Positions 55,438-64,000 of a stretch of 64,000 nucleotides of DNA are shown here, piece by piece. The notes under the pieces were generated by a model. That model made no database searches. It saw nothing but the letters and a program-made list of their open reading frames with translations, and was not told the origin of the DNA. The first letter of the stretch is position 1. Each line of letters begins with the position of its first letter. Made by a program: the position numbers and the translations under genes. Source of the stretch: Heterohyrax brucei (Eukaryota; Chordata; Mammalia; Hyracoidea; Procaviidae); contig CM053146.1 in the NCBI GenBank assembly GCA_028571685.1, forward strand, positions 112,629,431 to 112,693,430, read 5' to 3'.

Positions 55438-56705
55438 GTTTGTTGTTGTTAGGTGCTGTCAAGTCAGTTCCAACTCATAGTGACTCTGTGAACAACAGAG
55501 CGAACCACTGCCCCGTCTTATACCATGTCCACAATCGTTTTTATGCTTGAGTCCATTGTTGTGGCTACTGTGTTGATCTGTCTTGTCAAGGGTCTTCCTC
55601 TTTTTCACTGACCCTCCACTCTGCCAAGCATGATGTTTTTCTCTTGGGACTGATCCTTCCTGACATGTCCAAAGTATGTAAGACACAGTCTTGCCATCTT
55701 TGCTTCCAAGGAGCACTCTGTTTGGACTTCTTCCAGAACAGATCTGTTTGTTCTTTTGGCAGTCCACAGTATATTCAACATTCTTCTCCAACACCACAAT
55801 TCAAAGACATCAATTCTTTTTCTGTCTTCTTTGTTCATTGTCCAGCTTTCCCATGCATATAATGTGATTGAAAATACCATGGCTTGTGGTCTGGTGCACT
55901 TTAGTCTTCAAGGTGATGTCTTTACTTTTCAATACTTTAAAGAGATCCTTTGCAACAGATTTTCCCAATGTACTGCCTTTTGATATCTTGACTGCTGCTT
56001 TCAGGGGCATTGATTGTGGACCTAAATAAAATGAAATCCTTTGTAACCTCAGTCCTGTTTCCATTTATGATGATGTTGCTTAGTAGCCAGTTGTGAGGAT
56101 TTTTGTGCTTTTGGTGCTGAGATGCAATCCATACTGAAGGCTGGTGTCCTTGATCTTCATCAGTAGGTGTTTCACATCTTCTTCACTTCCAGCAAGTAAG
56201 GTGGTGGTGTCTGCGTAACACAAGTTGTTAATGAGTCATCCTCCAATCCTTATGCCTTGTTCTTTGTAGAGTGCAGCTTCTCAGATTATTTGCTTGGCAT
56301 ACAGATTGAAAAGGTATGGTGAAAGGATACAACCCTGGCACATACCTTTCCTGACTTTGAACCATGCACTGCCCCCTTATACTGTTTGCTTAACTGTCTC
56401 TTAATCTGTATACAGATTCCTTAAGAGCACAATTAAGTGTTCTGGACTTGCCATTTTACAACATGTTAGCTGTGATCTGTTATGATCCATGTAGTCAAAT
56501 GCCTTTGCATAGTCAATGCAACAAGTAAACATTTTCTGGTGTTCTCTGCTTTCAGCCAAGATCTATCTGACATCAGCAGTGATGTCCCTGGTTCCACATC
56601 CTCTTCTGAATCCAGCGTGAATTTCTCACAGTTCCTTGTCAGTATACTGATGCAGTTGCTTTTGAATGATCTTGAGCAAAATTTTACTTGCATGTGATAT
56701 TAACG
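55438..56705 (-). mobile_element. RTE 3' portion (minus)
   Basis: From '(ttg)n' and 'ttaggtgctgtcaagtcagt' on the left to RT text ('tgagcaaaattttacttgca') on the right. The C-terminal region and part of RT are present; the 5' half is absent. Confidence 0.88.
55459..55880 (-). pseudogene. RTE C-terminal region remnant
   Basis: 55605-55880 reads 'LYAWESWTMNKEDRKRIDVF', 'ELWCWRRMLNILWTAKRTNR' and 'ARLCLTYFGHVRKDQSQEKN', the standard RTE C-terminus; 55459-55797 is the same region in a shifted frame with 'GSGSLCCSQS'. At least one frameshift near 55620. Confidence 0.9.
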
Positions 56706-57217
56706 ATATTGTCGGTGTAGAAGGGGAGAAAGGGGTGTGATGAGAGTAAGCGTATGTAGTGGGTTAAAGTAGAACAGTTGGGTAGCTGTAAATGTGAGTG
56801 GATAAGAATTAGAAAGTGATGGAGGACAAAGATGGTAAGGATAGAATGGCATGAAGAGGCCAAAGGAGCAAGCAGTTTGAAAAGAGGGAGAATTAATCCT
56901 TGTAAGTGGTATTATTAAGAGTAGCAAGTGTGGATGCCTAAAAATGAGTAGAATTGAAACTCAAGATATGACTTAGTGAGAAGTATTAAATTGTAAATGA
57001 GAAGCCTAACATATGGAAGAGAAAATTTGCTTGACAATTGAGATACAATAGGTATTTATAGAGCTATGACTTTTTAAGATAAGGAAATGTCTGAGTTAAG
57101 AATGTTGAATCAACCCAGAGGTTAAATAAGACCTTTGCCTTGACTGTTTTCCTGCTAATCCTGTTGCTGATGCAGTTTATGAAGTCAGGAAGGACCAAAA
57201 TCAAGGTGCCTGCTTTC
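56706..57217. other. Spacer between inverted RTE copies
   Basis: Purine-rich at first ('gaaggggagaaaggggtgtg'), then AT-rich. No gene or repeat recognised. Confidence 0.45.
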
Positions 57218-57446
57218 AAGGAATGGCTAACATTGCGGAGAATGGGAATTCTAGAACACTTAATTGTGCTGTTAAGAATCTGTGTATGTATTGAGAGGCA
57301 GTCGTGCAAACAGAATAAGGGGACACTGTATGGTTTAAAGTCAGAGAAGGTGTGCATCAGGGTTGTATCCTTTCATCATATCTTTTCAGTCTGTATGCTG
57401 AACAAATAATCCGAGAAGCTGCATTCTACAAAGAAGAACAAAGCTT

Positions 57447-57542
57447 CAGGATTGGAGGGTGACTCATTAACAACCTGTGTTACACAGACAACACCAGGAT
57501 TGGACGGTGACTCATTAACAACCTGTATTATGTAGATGACAC
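57447..57542. repeat. 48-bp tandem duplication across the RTE YxDD site
   Basis: 'caggattgga(g/c)ggtgactc' occurs at 57447 and 57495. The first copy encodes NNLCYTDNT, the second NNLYYVDDT, so only the second retains the catalytic Asp-Asp pair. Confidence 0.9.
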
Positions 57543-57848
57543 CACCTTACTTGCTGGAAGTGAAGAAGATGTGAAACACTTACTGGTGAAGATCAAGGAC
57601 CCCAGCCTTCAGTATGAATTGCACATCAGCATCAAATAAACAAAAATCCTCTCAACTGGACCATTAAGCAACATCATTGTAAATGGAGAAAGGATTGTGG
57701 TTGTGAAGGATTTCATTTTATTTGGGTCCACAGCCAACATCCATGGAAGCAGCAGTCAAGAAATCAAAAGATGCATTAAAGATGCATTGCATTGGGAAAA
57801 TCTGCTGCAAAGGATTTCTTTTAAGTATTAAAAAGTAAAGATGTCATA

Positions 57849-58118
57849 TTGAAGACTGAAGTGCACCTGAGCCAAGCCATGGTATTTTCAGTCACATCGT
57901 ATACATGTGAAAGCTGGACAGTGAACAAAGAAGACAGAAGGAAAATTGATGTCTTTGAATTGTGGTGTCAGAGAATAATGTTGAATATACTGTGGACTGC
58001 CAAAAGAACAAACAGATCTGTTCTGGAAGAAGTCCAACCAGAGTGCTCCTTGGAAGCAAAGATTTGGACATTTTGTCAGGAAGGATCAATCCCTGGAGGA
58101 GGACATTATGCTTGGTAG
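57849..58118 (+). pseudogene. RTE C-terminal region remnant
   Basis: 'YTCESWTVNKEDRRKIDVFE', 'LWCQRIMLNILWTAKRTNRS' and 'LEEVQPECSLEAK'. It runs out of frame after 'SLEAKI'; 57962-58273 reads the continuation in a shifted frame. Confidence 0.9.
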
Positions 58119-58305
58119 AGTGGAGGGTCCGCGAAAAAGCGGAAGACCCTTGGCAAGATGCATTGACAATCAGTAGCCACAACAAGGGGCTTAAAAGCGT
58201 AAAACCAATTGTGGACCTAGTGCAAGGCCAGGCAGTGTTTCGTTTGGTGGTGCATAGGGCCGCTGTGTGTTGAAACTGATTCAGTGGCACCTAACAACAA
58301 CAGTA

Positions 58306-59239
58306 ACAGTTTCAAAGATGGATCTCTATTATTTAGGAGCTGTGTGTTAGCCAGGAGAAGTGTGGCCTTAACATGACCACCACCAGATCCAGAGGGGCAG
58401 CGGATGGCTGTCAGTCAGCTATGCTCTCTTCAGCATATTTTCTTGAAGTGTGATCTGAACATGTCTCCATGGCCGCCATGGCAACTCTTGCTGAAATGTT
58501 TTTCTCTAAATGTGGCGGAAAAGTCACAGAGAAGAATTTTGTTGGCCTGGCTTGATTCAGTACTTTTCCTTAAATAAGTCAGTTGTAGTGTCCAAGAGAT
58601 TGGTTTACTTCTGTGCTTGTGGCTATGGGTAAGTTGGAGAAAGAGTGAGAATCAGTCCACACAGGCTGAATTCCTCCACATCAAAGTAGAATTTCTGTTG
58701 CCCAACAAGTTATGTGGTATGGTGGACAAGAAATAATGTTCTCTGTACTACTACTTTACTTTTTTTTAAACCGGAGGCAGTATAGAAGACAGAGTGCTAA
58801 ACCCGAATGAAAATACTAAGGCAAGCCTGTTGGGTTGTATGACAATAAAAACAGGAAAAAGAATGATATTTTCAGCAAGGCAGTTGTTTATTACTGCTTT
58901 AAAAAAATGACTGCTGCATGCAAATACAGGAATTTAAAAGGGCCATTAACATAGATATACCATCTCCCTTCACCAAATTGAGTTGTGGCCTGTGTCTTAT
59001 AGTCAGAATCATTTACTGAGTGAGGAAATACCCTTTTACAGAGCTGTGTCTGTGCAAATTAATGGGTATGGAAATTTTAGGTGATTGTGCTACAGTGGTG
59101 GAGAAGGCCAGTGAAGAATTATTGCTTCCTCTGTGGTCCTTCTTGTAGCCTCAGTTGATGGAGCTAAAAATAATTTTTTGTTGCTTACAGGAAGTATTTA
59201 TCTTGGGTTTTGTTTCAGCTCAGTTAGGAAAGAAAAGAG
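58306..59239. other. Unique-looking interval
   Basis: 58340-58560 is somewhat GC-richer ('accaccaccagatccagagg', 'ccatggccgccatggcaact') and could be an old conserved or repeat-derived piece, but I see no ORF, splice structure or known repeat. Confidence 0.4.
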
Positions 59240-59378
59240 CTGTACACTGAGTAGTAGTTAAGAGTCAGGAGTTTGAATCCACCAGGAGCTCCTTGGAAAC
59301 CCTATGAGGCAGTTCTCCTCTGTCTTACAGGATTGCTTTGAGTCAGAATCAACTCACTGACAATGGGTTAGTTGTTGG
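59240..59378 (+). mobile_element. AfroSINE, decayed head
   Basis: 'ggagtttgaatccaccagga', 'gctccttggaaaccctatga' and 'ttgctttgagtcagaatcaa'. Confidence 0.78.
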
Positions 59379-59709
59379 TTGCACTTGGGGAGCATGGTAA
59401 TTTCTAGTTCCTCTGTGCATTAGATCTTGAGTGGCATAGTTCTTGTGTTCTTGATTATGATAGCAATAAACCAGCTAATCCAGTTCCATAGTTGGGGCAA
59501 AGACAATCTCTTGTGCTAAAAACAAGTGAAGTGCAGGTACAGCTAATATGGCATCCAAAATGTTCTGTTGTTCATCATATTTTCACCTAAATATGAAAGG
59601 TGATTATTAAAACAGTATTTTTAAAATGAGAATGCATACATCAGAAGACTTGGGAAAATATAAAGAGTAAAATTATCTGTAGGCCCATTTCTCTCTCTCA
59701 TTCTGTTAA
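59379..59709. other. Unassigned interval
   Basis: No gene or repeat recognised. Confidence 0.4.
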
Positions 59710-59784
59710 ATTGATTCCAACTCATAGTGACACTATAGGACAGAACAGAACTGCCTCATAGGGTTTTCAGAGCTGTAGTCTTAA
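59710..59784 (-). mobile_element. AfroSINE tail fragment
   Basis: 'aattgattccaactcatagt', 'gacactataggacagaacag' reversed tail, abutting the RTE 5' end. Confidence 0.7.
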
Positions 59785-61038
59785 AGAACACCACTCATCT
59801 GTCAGTTTGTCATATTGTGGTATGGCATGTGTGTTGTGTGATGCTGGGAGCTATGCCGCTGGTAATTCAAATACCAGCAAGATCACTCACAAGATGGACA
59901 GAGTTCAGTGGAGCTTTCAGACTAGCACAGACTGGAAGAAGGATCTAGCAGTCTATTTCTAAAAAAAAAAAAAATGGCCAGTGCAAACTTCATGAATTGC
60001 AGTAGAACACTGTATGATGTAGTGCCAGAAGATGAAGCCCCTAGTTTGGAGGACACTAAAAATACAATTGGGAGAGAGCTGCCTTCCAGAAGAAGTTGAC
60101 CACAATGACATGAATGGAGTCAATCCTTCAGAACCTTCCTCTGCTGGTGTTACATGACTCAAAATGACAAGAAACAGCTGCAGGCATCCATTAATAACCA
60201 GAAGGTGGAGTGTACGAAGTATGAATCTAGGAAAATTAGAAATAAAAAATGAAATGGAGCGCATAAAGGCTGATACACGAGGCATTGGTGAGTTGAAATG
60301 GACTAGTGTTGGCCGTTTTGAGTTGGACAATCATGTAGTGTGTACTATGCTGGCAATAACAAATTGAAAAGAATGCTGTTGTGTTCATCATCACAAAGAA
60401 TGTATTAAGTACTATCCTAAAGTATGGAGACCCGGTTGTGTGGTTATTAAAAGCGATTTTGCTAACCAGAAGGTTGGAAGTTTGAATACACCAGCTGTTC
60501 CTCTGGAGAAATTTGTGGCAGTCTGCTTCTGTAAAGATTACAGCCTTGGAAACCCTATGGGGCAGTTCTGCTCTGTCTTATAGTATCATTCTAAGTTTGA
60601 ATCGACTTGACAGCAATGGGTAGGTATCCTGAAGTGCAATGTTATCAGTGATGAGACAGTATCCATATGCTTATATGGAAGACCAGTTAGTGTGACCATT
60701 ATTCATGTTTGCTTACTAAGCACTAATGCTGAAGATGAAGAAACTGAAGATTTTTTAGCAACTGCTGCTGTCTGGAATTGATCAGACATGCACTCAAGAT
60801 GCATTGGTAATTATTGGTGTTTTAAATTAGAACGTTGGAAACGAGAAGGATAAGTGGTTGGAAAATATGGCCTTGGTGATTGAAATGAGCTAGAGAGTGT
60901 ATTATATACCTTTCCAAGACCAATATTTTATTCGTTGCAAAAGCCCTTTTTCACCGACATAAATGTCAGCTATACACAGGGATCTCGTCAGATGAAATAC
61001 ACAAGAATCAAATTGACTGTATCTGTGGAAAGACGATG
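59785..61038 (+). mobile_element. RTE (plus), 5' end and endonuclease; host of nested RTE
   Basis: 'catctgtcagtttgtcatat' (5' end), leader, then endonuclease start (60201-60367: 'MNLGKLEIKNEMERIKADTR', 'GIGELKWTSVGRFELDN'; catalytic Glu kept). Broken by an AfroSINE at 60425-60632. Interrupted at 'agacgatg' (61038) by a minus RTE and resumed at 62300. Confidence 0.87.
60425..60632 (+). mobile_element. AfroSINE with internal extra segment, in RTE
   Basis: 'ggagacccggttgtgtggtt', 'gctaaccagaaggttggaag', then an additional stretch ('gcagtctgcttctgtaaaga'), then 'cttggaaaccctatggggca' and 'tgaatcgacttgacagcaat'. The extra stretch corresponds in place to the long-form block. Confidence 0.8.
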
Positions 61039-62299
61039 TTGTTGTGAGGTGCCCTGTGTATGACAGCATGAAACACTGTCCAGTCTTGCACCATACTTAG
61101 ACAATCATTGGTATGTTTGAGTCCATTGTTGTAGCTGCTCTGTCAGTCTGTTGTTGAAGATTGTCCTCTTTTTCTGTGATTCTCTACCAAGCATAATGTC
61201 CTTGTCCAGGAGCTGCACTCTCCTGATAAAGTTTCAAAAGTATGTTATCATGTGGTACTTTGACCAGTGCAGTGTGTCGTTTGATTTCTTGACTGTTGCT
61301 TCCATAGGTGTTGATTGTAAATCCAGGTAAAATGAAATCCTTGACAGTTTCAGTCTTTCTCCCATTTATCATGTGGCTGCTTATTGTTCCAGTTGTGAGG
61401 GCTTTTGTTTTCTTTATGTTGAGATGTGATCTATAAGGAAGATTGTGTTCTTTGATTTTGATCAGTTAAGTGCTCCAAGTCTGCTTCTGCGTATCAAATG
61501 TTATTAATGGTGATCCTGATGATCCATTCTTTCTCATTTAGTCCAGCTGGAGTATTTGCTGAGTATACAGACTGAATAAATATGGTGAAAAGACAGTAGT
61601 CCTGATGCACGTCTTTCCTGATTGTTAACCACACAAAATCCCCTGTCCATTGGAACAACTACCTCTCTGTTGTACAGGCTCCACATTAGCATGATTAAGT
61701 GTTCTGGAATTCCCATTCTTTGCAGTGCTACCCATAATTTGTTATAGTCCACATAGTCCAGTGCGTTTGCATCGTCAATAAAACAGGTAAACATATTTCT
61801 AGTATTATCTGTTTTCCGCCACAATCCATCTAACATCAGCAGTAGTATCCCTCATTCTGTGTCTTGTTCTGAATCTGACTTCAATTTCTGGCAGTTTTCT
61901 GTTGATGCACTGCTGCACCTATTTTTGAATTATCTTCAGAAAAATTTTGTTGTGTGATACTAATGATACTGTTTTATTGTTTCTGCATTCTGTTGGATAC
62001 TCTTTCTCTGGAATGAGTACAGATATGGCTGTCTTCCACTCTGTTGGCCGAATAGCTCTCTTTTAGATTTCTTAGCATAGACGAGTGAGTGCTTCCAGAG
62101 ATGAAAGCATTTGTTGAAACATTTTAGTTGGTATTCTGTCAATTCCTGGAGCCGTGTTTTTCACCAGTGTCTTCAGTGCAACCTGAACTTCTTTGTCAAG
62201 TATCGTTAGTTGTTCATCATATTCAGCCTCATAAAATGGTTGAATGTGAACCAGTTCTTTTTGTTACCATTACTTTGTGTATTCCTTCCATCTTTTGTT
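61039..62299 (-). mobile_element. RTE (minus) nested in plus RTE
   Basis: 'ttgttgtgaggtgccctgtg' (reversed 3' end) to 'gtgtattccttccatctttt' (linker). The host words 'gatg' flank it on both sides (61035-61038, 62300-62303), a short duplication. About 400 bp of the C-terminal part are deleted near 61245. Confidence 0.85.
61534..61836 (-). pseudogene. RTE reverse transcriptase remnant
   Basis: The 100-codon frame has 'KTDNTRNMFTCFIDDANALD' and 'YVDYNKLWVALQRMGIPEHL'. It corresponds to RT motif A (usual CFIDYAKAFDCVDHNKLW), with the catalytic Asp kept in place, followed by the usual RMGIPEHLI. Later motifs lie out of frame. Confidence 0.9.
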
Positions 62300-63118
62300 G
62301 ATGGGGAAGCTCAGTATCATCAATCAGAGCAAGGCTAAGGTTAGATTGTGAAATAGACCATCAGTTGCTGACATGCAGGTTCATTGAAAGCTGGAGGAGA
62401 TTTTGAAAGAGTCCGCAAGAGCCAAAGTATTACCTTGTGTATATCCCACCCGAATTTAAAAATCATCTCAAGAATAAATTTGGCACGTTGAACACTCATG
62501 ATAGAAGTTCAGACATGTTTTGAGATAGCATCAAGAACAGCCACATATGAAGAAAGCACAAGGTAATTTAAAAAAGAAGAATGAAAGAAAGGACCAAAAT
62601 GGATGTCTGAAGAGACTGAAGCTTCTATCTTGAGTTTAAAGACCTCTTCAAAGTGTTGAAAAGCAAAGATGTCACCTTGAAGACTAAGGTACGCCTTACC
62701 CAAGGTGTAGTATTTTCAGTGGCATCATGTGCGTGGACATTAAATAAGAAAGACAGAAGAACCGACATCTTTGAATTGTGGTGTTGGAGAAGGATATTGA
62801 CCATACCATGGACTGCCAAAGAACAAACAGATCTGTCTTAAAAGAAGTACCACCACAGTGCTCCTTAGAAAACAAGGGTGGCAAGACTACATCTTACATA
62901 CTTTGGACATGCTGTCAGGAGGGATCAGTCTTTAAAGAGGGATAACATGTTTGGTAGAGTAGAGGGTCAGCAAAGAAGAAGAAGAAGAAGACCCTCAGCA
63001 AGATAGATTGGCAGCATGGCAGCGATAATAGACTCAAGGAACACAATGATTGTAGGCATGGTGCAGGAGTGGGCGGCGTTTGATTCTGTTATACATAGGC
63101 ACCTAATAACAACAACAA
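62300..63118 (+). mobile_element. RTE (plus) continuation with RT deletion
   Basis: 'catcaatcagagcaaggcta' continues from 61038. Near 62620-62645 the linker ('atggatgtctgaagagactg') joins directly to the C-terminal region ('agtgttgaaaagcaaagatg'), so the RT domain is deleted. It ends 'cacctaataacaacaacaaa' at 63118. The C-terminal text includes 'FELWCWRRILTIPWTAKEQT'. Confidence 0.87.
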
Positions 63119-64000
63119 AGTGAAGCAAACTGTATTTGTCATACCTCAACACTGAGAAAACATTTTGGAGTATATTTTTCCCAGCTTTTTCCTGTAGTCG
63201 TATTTATACACAGGCATGTATAGAATTAAGATCATCAATTCTCAGGTGCTTGGTAACCAGCTCGTTTTCGCTTAGATATATTGTTGATGTTTTTCATTAT
63301 CAGTAATTCATAATAATATGTTTTTAGTTACTTTATGAACCAGTCTCTTGCTGATTTCCGTCTTTATTATTAACTGTGTCAGTGAATATCCTTGGATGTG
63401 CATTTTTCTTATATGATTATTCTCAGGTAAACTTAGAGCTCTAATGTAGTGGGACTTACATAAGTTCAGGCTAAAATATTGAAATCCTGAGTGTAGTCAG
63501 GGAATTATCTTATGGCCTGATAAAACTGGAGAATGGCATCTCATGGTGTCAGACTTAGGTGTATGATCATATGCTGACATGGTTTCAGAATTGTCGTAGT
63601 GGAGAATTTAGCAGTTATAAATTTGAAAAGTAAAATTTTCAAGTGTATTTTTTTAACACTGTAATGAGAAAGGGGCTAATGGAGGAATATTGGAGGGGTT
63701 GATGGGAATAACTTACCTTCCCATGATACTCTGGTAGTTGGTTAAGAGGAAAAGGAATGGCTGAGGAAAAAAAAAAATTGGATTTATAAACATTTGCAAC
63801 TTTCAGTATTACAGTGCCATGACTTAGAAACCAAGACAGAATTACATATATAGTTGTTTATATATAGTGTTTATAGAGAGATTGTTTTTTTCTATGACAG
63901 AATTCTTTGTGTCCTCAATGTGGAACTTGTTTTGGTAATTGGTGCAAAGTAATAATAATTTATAAGTCCCCTGACATTTTAACTTGTAGGGATATACTTC
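63119..64000. other. AT-rich sequence to window end
   Basis: No gene or repeat family recognised with confidence. Confidence 0.45.

Larger units (their letters stand above)
57218..58305 (+). mobile_element. RTE 3' portion (plus)
   Basis: 'gaatggctaacattgcggag', 'gaattctagaacacttaatt' (RT) through 'cagtggcacctaacaacaac' (3' end). 5'-truncated. A 48-bp tandem duplication lies at 57447-57542 across the catalytic YxDD coding site. Confidence 0.88.

Noticed and set aside
55438..58305. RTE pair as a single twin-primed insertion
   Set aside because: Both arms contain an RTE 3' end; twin priming yields only one 3' end, so two insertions are more likely.
1..64000. CRISPR arrays, operons, prokaryotic promoters or phage genes
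   Set aside because: Nothing resembling spaced direct repeats or dense ORFs; SINE/LINE content shows mammalian nuclear DNA.

Overview
The window looks like non-coding mammalian nuclear DNA, most likely from an elephant or a close relative (Afrotheria). The evidence is the repeat content. There are about 18 copies of the tRNA-headed AfroSINE type (head 'aaccctggtggcgtagtgg', tail 'ctatgagtcggaatcgactc' in varying states of decay). There are many copies of a BovB/RTE-clade LINE ending in (taacaa)n, several L1 copies sharing one afrotherian-looking 3' UTR, MaLR-type LTRs and mariner MITEs. The family names come from my recognition of the sequence and were not checked against a library. I found no host gene: no multi-exon structure, no intact ORF of host type and no RNA gene. 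The open frames that look like protein are all decayed transposon ORFs, except one unassigned 71-codon frame near 54.0 kb.

Layout. 0-3.2 kb: old SINEs, a composite tRNA-Gly/RTE SINE, and plus-strand L1 remnants. 3.2-7.56 kb: a nearly full-length minus-strand RTE split by an L1 3' end and an older repeat. 7.57-13.66 kb: a long minus-strand L1 split by a fold-back mariner element. 13.9-17.8 kb: nested minus-strand L1 3' ends. 17.8-23.1 kb: unique sequence, SINEs, L2, L1M, and a MaLR LTR with internal region. 23.1-30.9 kb: the best preserved L1, with EN, RT and ORF1 recognisable. It is split by a second L1 insertion that carries a probable 3' transduction. 31-35 kb: another minus L1 split by an inverted RTE. 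35-45.5 kb: a MaLR-type LTR, an ancient L1M with a second fold-back mariner, unique DNA, an unclassified retroposon with an 18-bp target duplication, and an RTE. 45.5-51.8 kb: RTE sequence in both orientations, invaded by three L1 copies. 52-55.4 kb: a LTR, a third fold-back mariner, and SINEs. 55.4-63.1 kb: three RTE blocks in opposite orientations, one nested in another. 63.1-64 kb: unique AT-rich sequence.

The parts relate mainly by dependence and nesting. AfroSINEs and the tRNA-Gly composite both end like the RTE 3' end, consistent with mobilisation by RTE. L1s have inserted into RTEs, RTEs into L1s, and an RTE into an RTE, so relative ages can be read locally. Most L1 copies lie on the minus strand, which would fit an intron of a plus-strand gene, but that is only an inference. 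No novel defence, regulatory or enzymatic system is visible. The most notable items are the three-copy fold-back mariner family, the tRNA-Gly/RTE composite SINE, the L1 3' transduction ending at a LTR poly(A) signal, and the inverted (twin-priming-like) RTE.
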